From: Pyxidicoccus trucidator
Lineage (GTDB): Bacteria; Myxococcota; Myxococcia; Myxococcales; Myxococcaceae
Length of the DNA: 64,000 nucleotides
Reading direction: 5' to 3'
Assembly: GCF_010894435.1 (NCBI RefSeq)
Contig: NZ_JAAIXZ010000001.1
Location: 214,222-278,221, forward strand
In this document: positions 9,601 to 17,810 of the stretch, in pieces
Layout of the letters: each line of letters opens with the position of its first letter
Numbering within the stretch: position 1 is the first letter of the stretch
Position numbers and translations under genes: made by a program
The notes under the pieces: model-generated
What the model saw: the letters and a program-made list of their open reading frames with translations, nothing else
Databases searched by the model: none
What the model was told of the DNA's origin: nothing

Positions 9601-12600
9601 CTCCATCGCGAAGGGCATCGTGGAAGGCCATGGTGGGCACATCCAGTTGGAGAGCCCGCCCGGCGCTGGCAGCACCTTCTCCTTCGCACTTCCGCTGACC
9701 TGGCAGACGAAGGCCGTCGTGCCCGCGGCCTCGCGGGCGACTCGCCCGGCGCCCCCACCGCCGACGCGGCCGGCCACCGAGGAGCACTTCATCCAGGGCG
9801 GCGGAGAGATGGGCGCCCTGATGCGCTCCATCGACTGGTCCCAGAACTCCCTGGGTCCGCTCGAACGCTGGCCGCAGTCCCTGCGCACGTCCGTCAGCAC
9901 GATGCTCCGCTCCCCCTACCCCATCATCCTCTTCTGGGGGCCCGAGCTCATCATGCTGTACAACGACCCGTTCCGACCCATCCTGGGTGCCAAGCATCCC
10001 CAGACCCTGGGCGCGCGCGGCAATGAGGCGCTTGCCGAGGAATGGACGCTCCTCGGGCCCCTGATGAAGCGCGTCCACGAGACTGGCGAGCCCCTGTTCA
10101 TCGAGAACGGGAACGTCAACTTCGCCCGCCGCCCCGGCGGCTTGAGGGAAGAGGCCTACTTCACCTGGTCCTACAACCCGACCATCGGCGAGGCGGGGGA
10201 AATCGCGGGCCTCTTCGCCATCGCGAGCGAGACGACGCGTCAGGTGGTCGGTGACCGGCAGCTGGCAATCCTCCGCGAGCTGTCCATCCGGACGGCCCTC
10301 GACAAGAAGGTCGACGACATCTACCGCTCGTTGGACGTCGTCCTCGCGCAGGCCGGCCATGACGTGCCCTTCGCCCTCCTCTACGCCGTCAATGCCGACA
10401 AGGCGCGCCTGGTCAGCTGTGCCGGACTGACCCAGGGCGCGAGCGCGGCACCCACCGAGCTGAAGCCCGGCGACACTTCATCCTGGCCGCTCGAGAGCGT
10501 TGCCCGCACAGGGCAGGAAGTCCTCGTCGAAGGCCTCCAATCCAAGTTCGGTCCCCTTCCGGGCGGACCCTGGCCCGAGCCCGCGACGCGGGCCCTCGTG
10601 CTTCCGGTGGCGATGGGCGCGGATGTGGAGACGACGGGCGTGCTCGTCGTCGGACTCAGTCCGCTGCGCGCGCTGGATGGCGAGTACCGGAGCTTCCTGC
10701 AGCTGCTGGCACGGCAGCTCGCCGCCAGCATCTCCAGCGCCCGCGCCTATGAGCAGGAGCGGAAGCGGGCAGAGGAGCTCGCCCTGCTCGACCAGGCGAA
10801 GACCGCCTTCTTCAGCAATGTGAGCCACGAGTTCCGGACTCCGCTGACGCTGATTCTCGGCCCCATCGAGGACGCGCTGTCCGGGACGGACAAGGCCCTG
10901 GAAGGAGAGCCGCTCGACCTGGTTCGCCGCAATGCCCTGCGGCTCTACAAGCTGGTCAACACCCTGCTCGACTTCTCGCGAATGGAGGCGGGCCGGGCCC
11001 AGGCGATGTTCGTTCCGACGGACCTCGCGCGCTTCACGAGCAACCTCGCGAGCGCCTTCGAATCCGCCGCGGGGAGCGCGGGCCTGAGGCTGGTGGTGGA
11101 TTGCCCACCGCTGCCCGAGGCCATCTACGTGGACCCGGACATGTGGGAGAAGGTTGTCCTGAACCTTCTCTCGAATGCCGTGAAGTACACCCACCGGGGT
11201 GAAGTCCGCATCGGCCTCGCGTGGGCCGGCGAGCAGGCCGTCCTCACCGTTCAGGACACCGGCGTGGGCATCCCCGAAGAAGAGCTCCCGCGAGTCTTCG
11301 AGCGCTTCTATCGCGTTCGCACCACCCAGGGACGAAGCCACGAGGGCACTGGCATCGGCCTCGCGCTGGTGCAGGAGCTGGTGAAGCTGCACGGCGGCAG
11401 CGTCACGGTGGCGAGCAGGCTGGGAGAAGGCACCACCTTCACCGTGCGCCTGCCGCGTGGCTCGGCGCACCTGCCCCCGGAGCGAGTCGAGCAGCCGCAC
11501 AGGGCACGCGTCCTCCCTGCTGGCGCCGCGCCCTTCGTCGAGGAGGCCCGGCGCTGGTCGTCGGACACCGGGGCCGAGGAGGACGCAGCCAGCCCCGAGG
11601 CGCTCGACGACACAGTGGAGCTGCTGCCGGAGGATGCGCGCGCCCGCATCCTCCTCGTGGACGACAACGCGGACCTGCGCACCTACGTCTCCGGGTTGCT
11701 GCGTCGCAGCTTCCCCAACGTCCAGATGGCGATGAACGGAGACCAGGCGCTGGAAGAGGCGCGCGCCCATCCGCCGGACCTCATCCTCTCCGATGTGATG
11801 ATGCCCGGGTTGGACGGCTTCGCCCTGGTGCGTGCCCTGCGCGCCGACGAGCGCACCCGGGCCATCCCCGTCATCCTGCTGTCCGCCCGAGCGGGCAACG
11901 AGTCCACGGTGGAGGGGCTGCACAGCGGCGCGGACGACTACCTGGTGAAGCCCTTCTCGGCACGAGAGCTGCTCGCCCGGGTTCGTACCCAGCTGGAGAT
12001 GGCGCGCGTGCGCCGGAGCATGGCGCGCCATGAGCTTGCCGAGGAACACCTCCGGGCAAAGGTGCAGGCGCGCGACGAGTGGCTCAACGTCGTGAGCCAC
12101 GAGCTGCGGACGCCGCTGAGCGCGCTGGCGCTGAGCGTTCATTCGCTGATTCGCGGTGTCACCTCCGCGGAGCGCACCGCGCTTTCTCCCGAAGAAGCGA
12201 GCACCAAGGCGCGTGCCGCGGAGCGACACCTCCACCGCCTGACGCGCCAGGTGGAGCAGCTCACAGAGGTCGCGGAGCTCGTCTCGGGTCGCCTGGAGCT
12301 GACGCCGGAGGCGCTCGACCTCGCTGCCGTTGTGGGCGCCGTCGTCGAGGAGGCGCGAGAGAAGGCCGCACGCCTGGGCTGCACCCTCACCTCGAGCGCG
12401 AGCTCGCCCGTCCTGGGCGTCTTCGACCGCGCGAGGCTGCGCCAATTGGTGGAGGGGCTCCTCGACAACGCCCTCAAGTTCGGGATGGGCAAGCCCGTGG
12501 AAGTCTCCGTGGCAGAGGACGCCGGCAGCGCTTCGATTCGCGTCACGGACCATGGCGAAGGTGTCGCGCCCGAAGACGAGGAGCGCATCTTCGGCCGCTT

Positions 12601-12769
12601 CGAGCGCGCCGCGCCCACCCGGAACTACGGGGGCTTCGGCCTGGGCCTGTGGATGGCTCGCCACATCGCGGAAGCCCACGCGGGAACCCTCCGGCTGACG
12701 AGAACGGAAGGCGGAGGGGCCACCTTCACGGTGGTGCTCCCGCTCCTCGCCGGCAGCCCGGCCGTCTGA
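6698..12769 (+). CDS. Giant soluble hybrid histidine kinase with tandem-duplicated PAS-GAF-HK-REC-HK architecture
   Basis: A single open frame of 2023 residues with no transmembrane segment. Order: PAS-like (about 20-175), GAF-like (180-345), HisKA/HATPase 1 (His361 in NVSHEFRTP), receiver 1 (acidic pair 633/634, phospho-Asp676), HisKA/HATPase 2 (His786 in IVSHDLRSP), a Pro-rich linker (about 1005-1027), then the same series again: PAS (from about 1028), GAF, HisKA 3 (His1377), receiver 2 (1655/1656, Asp1699) and HisKA 4 (His1801). All four ATPase domains keep recognisable N and G boxes (for example DTGTGIP, GTGIGLSLV, GFGLGLWMA). The PAS start GGGEMGALIR recurs as GGGEMGALMR, showing internal duplication. 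ATG 6698 is preferred over TTG 6632. It probably senses a cytoplasmic or small-molecule cue; no output domain or partner regulator is adjacent. Confidence 0.93.
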   Translation: MSHSTDSREATPGTFLAGGGEMGALIRATDWSKTAIGDVEGWPQSLRTAVSILLESHFPMYIAWGPGFVQLYNDGYRPILGSTKHPSAMGRGTRETFAEIWHIIGPMFEGVMRGKAVGLTDFLLPLDRHGFTEECYFICSYSPIRDESAGVGGVLVTVTETTDRVLGERRLRTLRDLAARAGAVKREDEAWREAAQALQGNPFDVPFALLYRLEETGAQPHLMATAGWGEDTAAPPRSGTNPDSPTWPFVEAAATQSAQLVSDVRARFGELPGGTWPEAPHSAWVLPISRPGAEGPYGFLVAGLSARRPLDDDYRGFLGLVADHIATAVSNARAYEEEQQRAEALAELDRAKTAFFSNVSHEFRTPLTLMLGPVEDGLADAREPLPPGQRERQELVRRNGLRLQKLVNTLLDFARIEAGRAQVSFVPTDLAGLTRDLASTFDSAMATADLKLVVECPALPEAVHVDPVMWEKIVLNLVSNAFKFTFQGEIRIALKWLGGRVELTVQDTGTGIPEEELARIFERFHRVEGARGRSHEGTGIGLSLVRELVNLHGGKVAVKSVLGKGTTFTVDVPTGTSHLPRKQLGTPRTLAPTGIGRDAFLAEVSQWNDVGASRPAQEAPSPRQAGARILVADDNADMRTYLTRLLAPHWTVETVSDGARALAAAQVRPPDLILSDVMMPGMNGLELVRALRANPRTQTVPVVLLSARAGEEATIEGLKSGADEYLVKPFSANELLARVNAQLTVSALRQQSVQSERSHAEEASRLLTEAERATRSREETLAIVSHDLRSPLTTISAAAELLQRALGGDERDARMRKQTDSIRRSVSRMNRLVGDLLDLASIDSGSLSLEPRPHLAEELVQEVRETFEPQAAEKGVTLQTDIASDLPPVPCDKGRILQVLGNLISNAVKFTPPGGSVRVRAEPEPGTGSVRFSVADTGPGIPPEAQPHIFDRYWHAAQKRREGHGLGLSIAKGIVEGHGGHIQLESPPGAGSTFSFALPLTWQTKAVVPAASRATRPAPPPPTRPATEEHFIQGGGEMGALMRSIDWSQNSLGPLERWPQSLRTSVSTMLRSPYPIILFWGPELIMLYNDPFRPILGAKHPQTLGARGNEALAEEWTLLGPLMKRVHETGEPLFIENGNVNFARRPGGLREEAYFTWSYNPTIGEAGEIAGLFAIASETTRQVVGDRQLAILRELSIRTALDKKVDDIYRSLDVVLAQAGHDVPFALLYAVNADKARLVSCAGLTQGASAAPTELKPGDTSSWPLESVARTGQEVLVEGLQSKFGPLPGGPWPEPATRALVLPVAMGADVETTGVLVVGLSPLRALDGEYRSFLQLLARQLAASISSARAYEQERKRAEELALLDQAKTAFFSNVSHEFRTPLTLILGPIEDALSGTDKALEGEPLDLVRRNALRLYKLVNTLLDFSRMEAGRAQAMFVPTDLARFTSNLASAFESAAGSAGLRLVVDCPPLPEAIYVDPDMWEKVVLNLLSNAVKYTHRGEVRIGLAWAGEQAVLTVQDTGVGIPEEELPRVFERFYRVRTTQGRSHEGTGIGLALVQELVKLHGGSVTVASRLGEGTTFTVRLPRGSAHLPPERVEQPHRARVLPAGAAPFVEEARRWSSDTGAEEDAASPEALDDTVELLPEDARARILLVDDNADLRTYVSGLLRRSFPNVQMAMNGDQALEEARAHPPDLILSDVMMPGLDGFALVRALRADERTRAIPVILLSARAGNESTVEGLHSGADDYLVKPFSARELLARVRTQLEMARVRRSMARHELAEEHLRAKVQARDEWLNVVSHELRTPLSALALSVHSLIRGVTSAERTALSPEEASTKARAAERHLHRLTRQVEQLTEVAELVSGRLELTPEALDLAAVVGAVVEEAREKAARLGCTLTSSASSPVLGVFDRARLRQLVEGLLDNALKFGMGKPVEVSVAEDAGSASIRVTDHGEGVAPEDEERIFGRFERAAPTRNYGGFGLGLWMARHIAEAHAGTLRLTRTEGGGATFTVVLPLLAGSPAV

Positions 12770-12803
12770 GCCGCTTGCGCAGGGGCAGGAGCGGGCTCAC
12801 CGC

Positions 12804-13679
12804 CTACGCGGCGGCCCGAGCCTCGGCGAGCAGCCAGGCCTTGAAGGCGGCCACGTCCCTTCGCCCCGACAGGGGCCGGGGATGGACGAGCCAGTAGCTG
12901 AAATCGTTGGGTAGGACTGTCTCGAAGGGCTGGACCAGGCGCCCGGCCTTCAAGTCGGCGGAGGCGAGCGTCAGTCGGCCCAGGGCCACACCCTGTCCCT
13001 GGACGGCGGCCTGGAGCACCAGCCCGGCATCGTTGAAGCCAGGCCCGGCCTCGGCGTCGACTCCCTCGACTCCCGCGGCATCCAGCCAGCGCCGCCAGCC
13101 GTCCTTCGGGGTGTCATGGAGGAGCCGGACCTTCTTCAGGTCCGAAGGCGAGCGCAGCCGCTTCGCGAGCGCGGGGCTGCACACGGGACTGAGCGACTCC
13201 CGGGCAAGCTGCTCCGCCTTGAGCCCCGTCCAGCGCCCCAGCCCGGAGCGGAGGCCCACATCGAAGCGGTCGTCGAGGAAGTCCCAGAGCTCGGCCGAGC
13301 TGGTCAGGTGGAGCTCGAGGTCCGGGTGAAGCCGGCGGAAGCCCTCCAGTCGGGGCAGCAGCCAGCACGAGGCGAACGAGGGCAGCACGGTGATTCGCAG
13401 CGGCCCCTGCTCGCCCTCGTACAGCCGCGCGGTCGCCTCCGACAGGCGGTCGAACGCGGGCGTCAGCTCGCGCAGGTACGCTGCCCCCTTCGCGGTGAGC
13501 GTCAGCGCGTGCCCCCGTCGGTCGAACAGGGAGACTCCGAGCCAGTCCTCGAGCTGGCGCACCTGGTGGCTGATGGCCGCTTGCGTGACACCCAGCTCGG
13601 TGGCGGCGCGGGTGAAGCTCAGGTGCCGCGCCCCTGCCTCGAAGGCGCGGAGGGCGCCGAGCGGTGGAATGCGGCGCAT
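12804..13679 (-). CDS. LysR-family transcriptional regulator (GcvA-like)
   Basis: A 291-residue LysR protein. The N-terminal winged HTH (about 5-65; LSFTRAATELGVTQAAISHQ) is followed by a periplasmic-binding-like effector domain (about 90-290). The opening MRRIPPLGALRAFEAGARH is typical of the GcvA/AmpR subgroup. It diverges from a LysE-type exporter that starts 122 bases away, the classical arrangement in which the regulator controls the exporter. It converges on the kinase gene with a 34-base gap. Confidence 0.92.
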   Translation of the reverse strand: MRRIPPLGALRAFEAGARHLSFTRAATELGVTQAAISHQVRQLEDWLGVSLFDRRGHALTLTAKGAAYLRELTPAFDRLSEATARLYEGEQGPLRITVLPSFASCWLLPRLEGFRRLHPDLELHLTSSAELWDFLDDRFDVGLRSGLGRWTGLKAEQLARESLSPVCSPALAKRLRSPSDLKKVRLLHDTPKDGWRRWLDAAGVEGVDAEAGPGFNDAGLVLQAAVQGQGVALGRLTLASADLKAGRLVQPFETVLPNDFSYWLVHPRPLSGRRDVAAFKAWLLAEARAAA

Positions 13680-13801
13680 GCTCGATGAACTCCCTTTATC
13701 GAGCCCGCGAGGATAGCTCGCTGGGTGCCCGCCCCGAAACGGTGTTTGTCCTGTGTAGCGAACAGCGCGACGGACGCGCTGGCGCGCGAGGGCACCCGGT
13801 C

Positions 13802-14407
13802 ATGATCTCCGCTGAAGTCTGGTTGTTGTTCCTGGGCTACACAGTCCCGATGGTGTTCAGCCCGGGGCCCGGCAACACGGTGCTCGCCACCGCGGGCGGG
13901 CGCTTCGGCATCCGGGGCTCACTCCCCTTCTGGATGGGCTTCGAGGTGGCCAACCTCGCGCTCTGCGTCGTCTACGGACTCGGGCTCGGACGCGTGCTGC
14001 ATGACGCCCCCGCGCTGCACCAGGCGCTGCGCTGGGGCAGCGTCGTGTACCTGCTCTACCTCGCCTGGGGCTTCTTCCGCTCGTCCGCCAGCCCGGCTGG
14101 GGCGCAGGAGGAGCCAGCGAGGCTCGGGTTCGTCGAGGGCCTGCTCGCCGTCGCCCTCAACCCCAAAATCCATTCGATGATTGTCGTGATGTTCTCCCAG
14201 TTCCTCGACCCGGCCAGCGCGATGCTCTCGCAGACGGCGCAGCTCACGGTGGCCTTCCTCATCGTCTGCGTGGCGTGCCACTTCCCGTGGCTCTACGCGG
14301 GGAAGCTCCTCCTGGGCCGCTTCCGGTCCGAGCGCGCGATGCGCATCCAGGGCTGGACGTTCGGCACCTGCATGCTCCTCGTCGCGGGCTACGTGGCGTT
14401 CGCCTGA
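13802..14407 (+). CDS. LysE-family amino-acid/metabolite exporter
   Basis: A 201-residue inner-membrane protein with about six hydrophobic helices. The family signature FSPGPGNTVLATAGGRFG near residues 18-36 is characteristic of LysE/RhtB exporters. The frame is open upstream into the LysR gene, but the Met at 13802 begins the conserved first helix. Substrate is probably an amino acid or a derivative. Regulation by the divergent LysR gene is inferred from the layout. Confidence 0.88.
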   Translation: MISAEVWLLFLGYTVPMVFSPGPGNTVLATAGGRFGIRGSLPFWMGFEVANLALCVVYGLGLGRVLHDAPALHQALRWGSVVYLLYLAWGFFRSSASPAGAQEEPARLGFVEGLLAVALNPKIHSMIVVMFSQFLDPASAMLSQTAQLTVAFLIVCVACHFPWLYAGKLLLGRFRSERAMRIQGWTFGTCMLLVAGYVAFA

Positions 14408-14417
14408 GGGCGGCGGC

Positions 14418-15005
14418 TCACCCTTCCCGCTTGCGGCGGCGCGACATGATGCGGCTCAGCGCCACATCGGTGATGCCGAGGTAGGCGGCCACGTCGCGCT
14501 GGGGGACACGGCCCTTCAGGTGCGGATGCTCGTCCCAGAACTTCACGAGGCGCTCCTCCGCCGACAGGTCGAGGAACTCCTGCTCGCGGCGCTCCTTGAT
14601 GATGAAGTGGTGCTCCGCCACCCGGCGCGCCAGCCGCTCCCAGCACACGTGGCCCCGCTCCAGCGTCTGGAAGTCGCGCGTCTGGAACACCAGCACGCGG
14701 CTCGGCTCGAGCGCCTCAATCGACGTCATCGACGGCAGCCGCTGCAGCATCTCCACGTAGGCGCCAATCAGCTCGCCCTCCGCGCGGAAGGCCTTGATGG
14801 ACTCGCCGCCGCGCGCGGAGACGCGCACGGCCCGGAAGACGCCCTGGAGCACCACGGCGAAGCGGTCCGCCGGGTCTCCGGGCTTGAGGAACAGCTCCCG
14901 CTTCGCCAGCGGCTGTTCCCTCGCCAACGCCTCCGCCTTCTCCCACTCCTCGGCGGGAAGGGAGACCAGCGCGGCGAAGCGCTCGAAGAGCTTCGGAAAT
15001 CTCAA
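14418..15005 (-). CDS. Crp/Fnr-family transcriptional regulator
   Basis: A 195-residue protein with a cyclic-nucleotide-binding-like barrel (about 20-115, with LFLKPGDPADRFAVVLQGV) and a C-terminal winged HTH (about 150-190, VPQRDVAAYLGITDVALSRI). The phosphate-binding cassette RxS/T of true CRP is not evident, so the ligand may differ. The start is a TTG at 15005 because no Met occurs before residue 87; this start is uncertain. It diverges from the sterol-desaturase-family gene (66 bases apart). Confidence 0.87.
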   Translation of the reverse strand: MRFPKLFERFAALVSLPAEEWEKAEALAREQPLAKRELFLKPGDPADRFAVVLQGVFRAVRVSARGGESIKAFRAEGELIGAYVEMLQRLPSMTSIEALEPSRVLVFQTRDFQTLERGHVCWERLARRVAEHHFIIKERREQEFLDLSAEERLVKFWDEHPHLKGRVPQRDVAAYLGITDVALSRIMSRRRKREG

Positions 15006-15071
15006 GCGGAGGGGACCTCGGGTTGACCCAGGTTAAGGCGGGGACCGGGCCGGACGCCATACACCTGCCGA

Positions 15072-16313
15072 ATGACCCTGAATGTCTACGCCGTAGCCAC
15101 GCCCTTCGTCATCGCCCTGGCCCTCGCGGAGTTCGCCTGGTGCGTGGCGCGGCGCAATGGCTACTACAGCTTCCAGGACTCCATCGCGAGCATGGGCACC
15201 GCGGTGATGAACCAGTGCGTCAACGTGGCGGTGGCGCTGATGGTGCTGCCCCTGTTCACCCAGCTGGGCCAACTCGCGCCGTGGAAGCTCGACGTCTCGT
15301 CGCCGCTGGCGCTGGTGGCCCTCTTCCTCGGCGTCGACTTCCTCTTCTACTGGTTCCACCGCTTCGGCCACCGCACCAACATCGGCTGGGCGGCGCACTC
15401 GCCGCACCACTCCACCGAGGAGCTCAACTACGCGGTGGCCCTGCGCGCGAGCGTGACGCAGCGGCTCTTCTCGTTCCTCTTCTACTGGCCGCTGGTGGTG
15501 GTCGGCTTCCCACCGGAGGCGGTGCTGGCGATGGTCGCCTTCCACCTGGTGCTGCAGTTCATCCCCCACACCCGCGTCATCCCCAAGCTGCCCCGGTGGG
15601 TGGAGTCCTGGCTGAACACGCCCTCGCACCACCGCGTGCACCACGCGCGCAATGACGCCTACATCGACAAGAACTACGCGGGCTTCCTCATCATCTGGGA
15701 CCGGATGTTCGGCACCTACGCCGAGGAGACCGAGCCCTGCTCCTATGGCCTCACCACCCCGCCGAACACGTGGGACCCGACCGTCCTCAACTTCCAGACC
15801 TGGGGCCGGCTCGTCGGGGACGCGGTTGCCACGAAGAGCCACTGGGACCGCCTGCGCATCTGGCTGATGCCCACGGGCTGGCGCCCCGCGGACCTTCCGC
15901 CGCGCTCGCTCGGCTACTGGAAGCAGGACGGCGTGGAGGTGAAGTTCTCCTCGACGGAGCTGCCCGGCATCCGCGGCTACCTCGTCTTCCAGCTGTTCGC
16001 TTCCATGCCGTTCATGCTCCTGGTGAGCCACCATGCCTCGCCGCTGACTGCCTGGCGGAAGGTGGCGCTGAGCCTGCTGCTCTGGGCCATGGCGACCGCC
16101 TGGAGCGGGATGCTGGAGTCCAAGCGCTGGAGCCTGCCGCTGGAGCTCGGGCGGGTGCTCGCCATGGGCGTGGCGGTGACGGTGTGGCTCATGCAGGCCG
16201 GGGCAGCCCCGGCGATGAGCGCGCTCACCGCGGCCTGGTTCCTCGTCTCGCTGACGTGGCTGGTCGTGGTGTTCTCGGGGTCCCCCCTGGCCCTGCGCGG
16301 TCGCGGGGCCTGA
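15072..16313 (+). CDS. Sterol desaturase / fatty acid hydroxylase superfamily protein
   Basis: A 413-residue multi-pass membrane protein. The eight-His diiron signature of the superfamily is visible: HRFGH (about 97-101), HSPHH (about 110-114) and HHRVHH (about 189-194). These enzymes hydroxylate or desaturate lipids using O2. The N-terminal 200 residues hold the first helices and His boxes. The C-terminal third (about 305-410) contains extra hydrophobic helices beyond the catalytic core, giving a longer protein than the usual 250-300 residues. The specific lipid substrate cannot be told from sequence. The divergent Crp/Fnr gene is a plausible regulator. Confidence 0.9.
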   Translation: MTLNVYAVATPFVIALALAEFAWCVARRNGYYSFQDSIASMGTAVMNQCVNVAVALMVLPLFTQLGQLAPWKLDVSSPLALVALFLGVDFLFYWFHRFGHRTNIGWAAHSPHHSTEELNYAVALRASVTQRLFSFLFYWPLVVVGFPPEAVLAMVAFHLVLQFIPHTRVIPKLPRWVESWLNTPSHHRVHHARNDAYIDKNYAGFLIIWDRMFGTYAEETEPCSYGLTTPPNTWDPTVLNFQTWGRLVGDAVATKSHWDRLRIWLMPTGWRPADLPPRSLGYWKQDGVEVKFSSTELPGIRGYLVFQLFASMPFMLLVSHHASPLTAWRKVALSLLLWAMATAWSGMLESKRWSLPLELGRVLAMGVAVTVWLMQAGAAPAMSALTAAWFLVSLTWLVVVFSGSPLALRGRGA

Positions 16314-16321
16314 GGTGGAGC

Positions 16322-16341
16322 GGGCCCGACTTCCCGGGCCC
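16322..16341. terminator. Hairpin between convergent genes
   Basis: A 7-bp perfect inverted repeat (GGGCCCG / CGGGCCC, loop of 6) lies in the 47-base gap between the convergent desaturase and SDR genes. There is no T tract, so it is only a candidate bidirectional terminator. Confidence 0.4.
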
Positions 16342-16360
16342 TCCCTGCGTCACCGGCTGC

Positions 16361-17098
16361 TCACCAGGGCAGCCGGTCGTTCTCGTGGAAGAACCCACCG
16401 CTCGGGCCGTCCGCCGCCAGCGTGGCCAGGCGCACGCTCGTCCTGGCGCTGTCGGCCAACTCCATGGGGGCGTGGGGGCCTCCCAGCTCGGTCTTCACCC
16501 AGCCCGGATGGGCGGAGTTGACCTTCACGTGGGTGCCCTTCAGCTCATCCGCCAGGTGCACGGTGAAGGCGTTGAGCGCGGCCTTCGAGGCGTTGTAGGC
16601 AAACGCCTTCGCGGGGGCGATGGGGGAGTCGTCCGCGGAGTGCAGGCCCAGCGAGCCGAGGATGCTCGACACGTTGACAATCCGGCCCGCCGGAGACTTC
16701 TTGAGCAACGGCAGCAGCGTCTGCGTCAGGCGCACCACCGCGAACAGGTTGGTCTCGAACGTCTCGCGCAGGATGTCCCCCGGGACATTGGACGCGTTCT
16801 TCGCGAGGAGCTCCTCACGAATCATGCCGGCGTTGTTCACGAGCACGTCCAGCTTGCCGTACCTGCTCTCGAAGTAGCTCTTCACTGTCTGGTCGGTCTC
16901 AGGCCGGCTGGCGTCATAGAGGACGACCTCCGCCTTCACGCCGGCAGCGCGCAGCTCCGTGAGCGCGGCCTCGCCCTTCTTCGGGTCACGTACGCCGATG
17001 ATGACCTCGAAGCCGCCCTGCCCCAGCTCGCGCGCGGTCTGCAGCCCGATGCCACGGTTTCCACCCGTGATGAATGCAACCTTCTTCACGTCAGCCAT
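16361..17098 (-). CDS. Short-chain dehydrogenase/reductase (SDR)
   Basis: A 245-residue classical SDR. Cofactor motif TGGNRGIG (TGxxxGxG), the NNAG structural motif, the catalytic Ser in NVSSILGS and YNASK (YxxxK) are all visible. An ideal AGGAGG lies before the ATG at 17098. It diverges from a TetR gene 121 bases away, and two identical-type palindromes lie between them, so repression by that TetR is likely. The substrate is unknown. Confidence 0.94.
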   Translation of the reverse strand: MADVKKVAFITGGNRGIGLQTARELGQGGFEVIIGVRDPKKGEAALTELRAAGVKAEVVLYDASRPETDQTVKSYFESRYGKLDVLVNNAGMIREELLAKNASNVPGDILRETFETNLFAVVRLTQTLLPLLKKSPAGRIVNVSSILGSLGLHSADDSPIAPAKAFAYNASKAALNAFTVHLADELKGTHVKVNSAHPGWVKTELGGPHAPMELADSARTSVRLATLAADGPSGGFFHENDRLPW

Positions 17099-17141
17099 GA
17101 CGACCTCCTGAGGGGCCCTCGAACCGCCCGGCCCGTTTCTG

Positions 17142-17153
17142 TACCGACCGGTA
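17142..17153. promoter_or_regulatory. TetR operator candidate 1 (TACCG-N2-CGGTA)
   Basis: Perfect palindrome TACCGACCGGTA, extendable to GTACCG-N2-CGGTAC. It lies 44 bases upstream of the SDR start and repeats at 17194, 52 bases centre to centre (about five helical turns). Being in the TetR/SDR intergenic region, it is a likely operator. Confidence 0.65.
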
Positions 17154-17193
17154 CTGAATGCGCCCGCAGGCAATTTCCGTCAAGCCGATTTTG

Positions 17194-17205
17194 TACCGGG
17201 CGGTA
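17194..17205. promoter_or_regulatory. TetR operator candidate 2 (TACCG-N2-CGGTA)
   Basis: TACCGGGCGGTA, the same half-sites and spacing as the site at 17142. It ends 14 bases before the TetR start, so a bound dimer would overlap that gene's promoter and suggests autoregulation. Confidence 0.65.
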
Positions 17206-17219
17206 TAGTTAGTCGTGTC

Positions 17220-17798
17220 ATGGGACGAACCCGGAGCTTCGATGAGGACGTCGCGCTGGAGCGCGCGATGCGGCTGTTCTGGCGACAGGGCTATGAGGGG
17301 ACCTCGCTCGAGGACCTGACGACCGCGCTCGGAATCGCGAAGCCCAGCCTCTATGCGGCCTTCGGCAACAAGCGCTCCCTCTTCACGAAAGCCGTGGAGC
17401 GCTACGCGCAGGCGGCTAGCGAGAAGTTCCTGCGCGCGCTGGACGAGCCCAGGTCCGAGGACGTCGTTCGTCAATTCCTTCGCATCTACACCGAGGGCTG
17501 CCCCGACTCGCCCCCCGGGTGCTTCCTGGTCCAGGGAGCGCTGGCGTGCAGCCCCGAGTCGTCCGAAGTCCAGCAGGAGGTCGCGGAGCGACGCCACGAC
17601 GTGGAGGCCCTGCTCGCCCAGCGGCTCACGCGTGCCCACAAAGAAGGCGACCTGCCGGCGGAGGCGCGGCCGAACGACCTGGCGCGGTACGTGTGCACGG
17701 TGGCCAATGGGCTTTCCGTGCAGGCCGCGGGGGGCGCCACGCCTCCACAGTTGCGGCGGGTTGCCGAGCTTGCGCTCATGGCCTGGCCCACGAAGTGA
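17220..17798 (+). CDS. TetR-family transcriptional regulator
   Basis: A 192-residue TetR protein. The N-terminal HTH (about 22-50; TSLEDLTTALGIAKPSLYAAFG) is typical, and the C-terminal ligand domain contains GCFLVQGALA, seen in the AcuR/YxaF-like group. It is divergent from the SDR gene, and two palindromes sit in the shared promoter. It probably represses the SDR and itself until a ligand binds. Confidence 0.93.
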   Translation: MGRTRSFDEDVALERAMRLFWRQGYEGTSLEDLTTALGIAKPSLYAAFGNKRSLFTKAVERYAQAASEKFLRALDEPRSEDVVRQFLRIYTEGCPDSPPGCFLVQGALACSPESSEVQQEVAERRHDVEALLAQRLTRAHKEGDLPAEARPNDLARYVCTVANGLSVQAAGGATPPQLRRVAELALMAWPTK

Positions 17799-17810
17799 TA
17801 GCCTTGGCCC

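Noticed and set aside
9700..9790. The giant kinase as two separate genes split at the Pro-rich linker
   Set aside because: The frame is continuous with no stop, and no ribosome binding site with a start codon was seen at the second PAS domain; a fused protein is the simpler reading.
10478..12679. Long minus-strand open frame (733 codons) opposite the giant kinase
   Set aside because: The plus strand codes all kinase and receiver motifs here; long antisense frames are expected in GC-rich codon usage, and the translation shows no domain.
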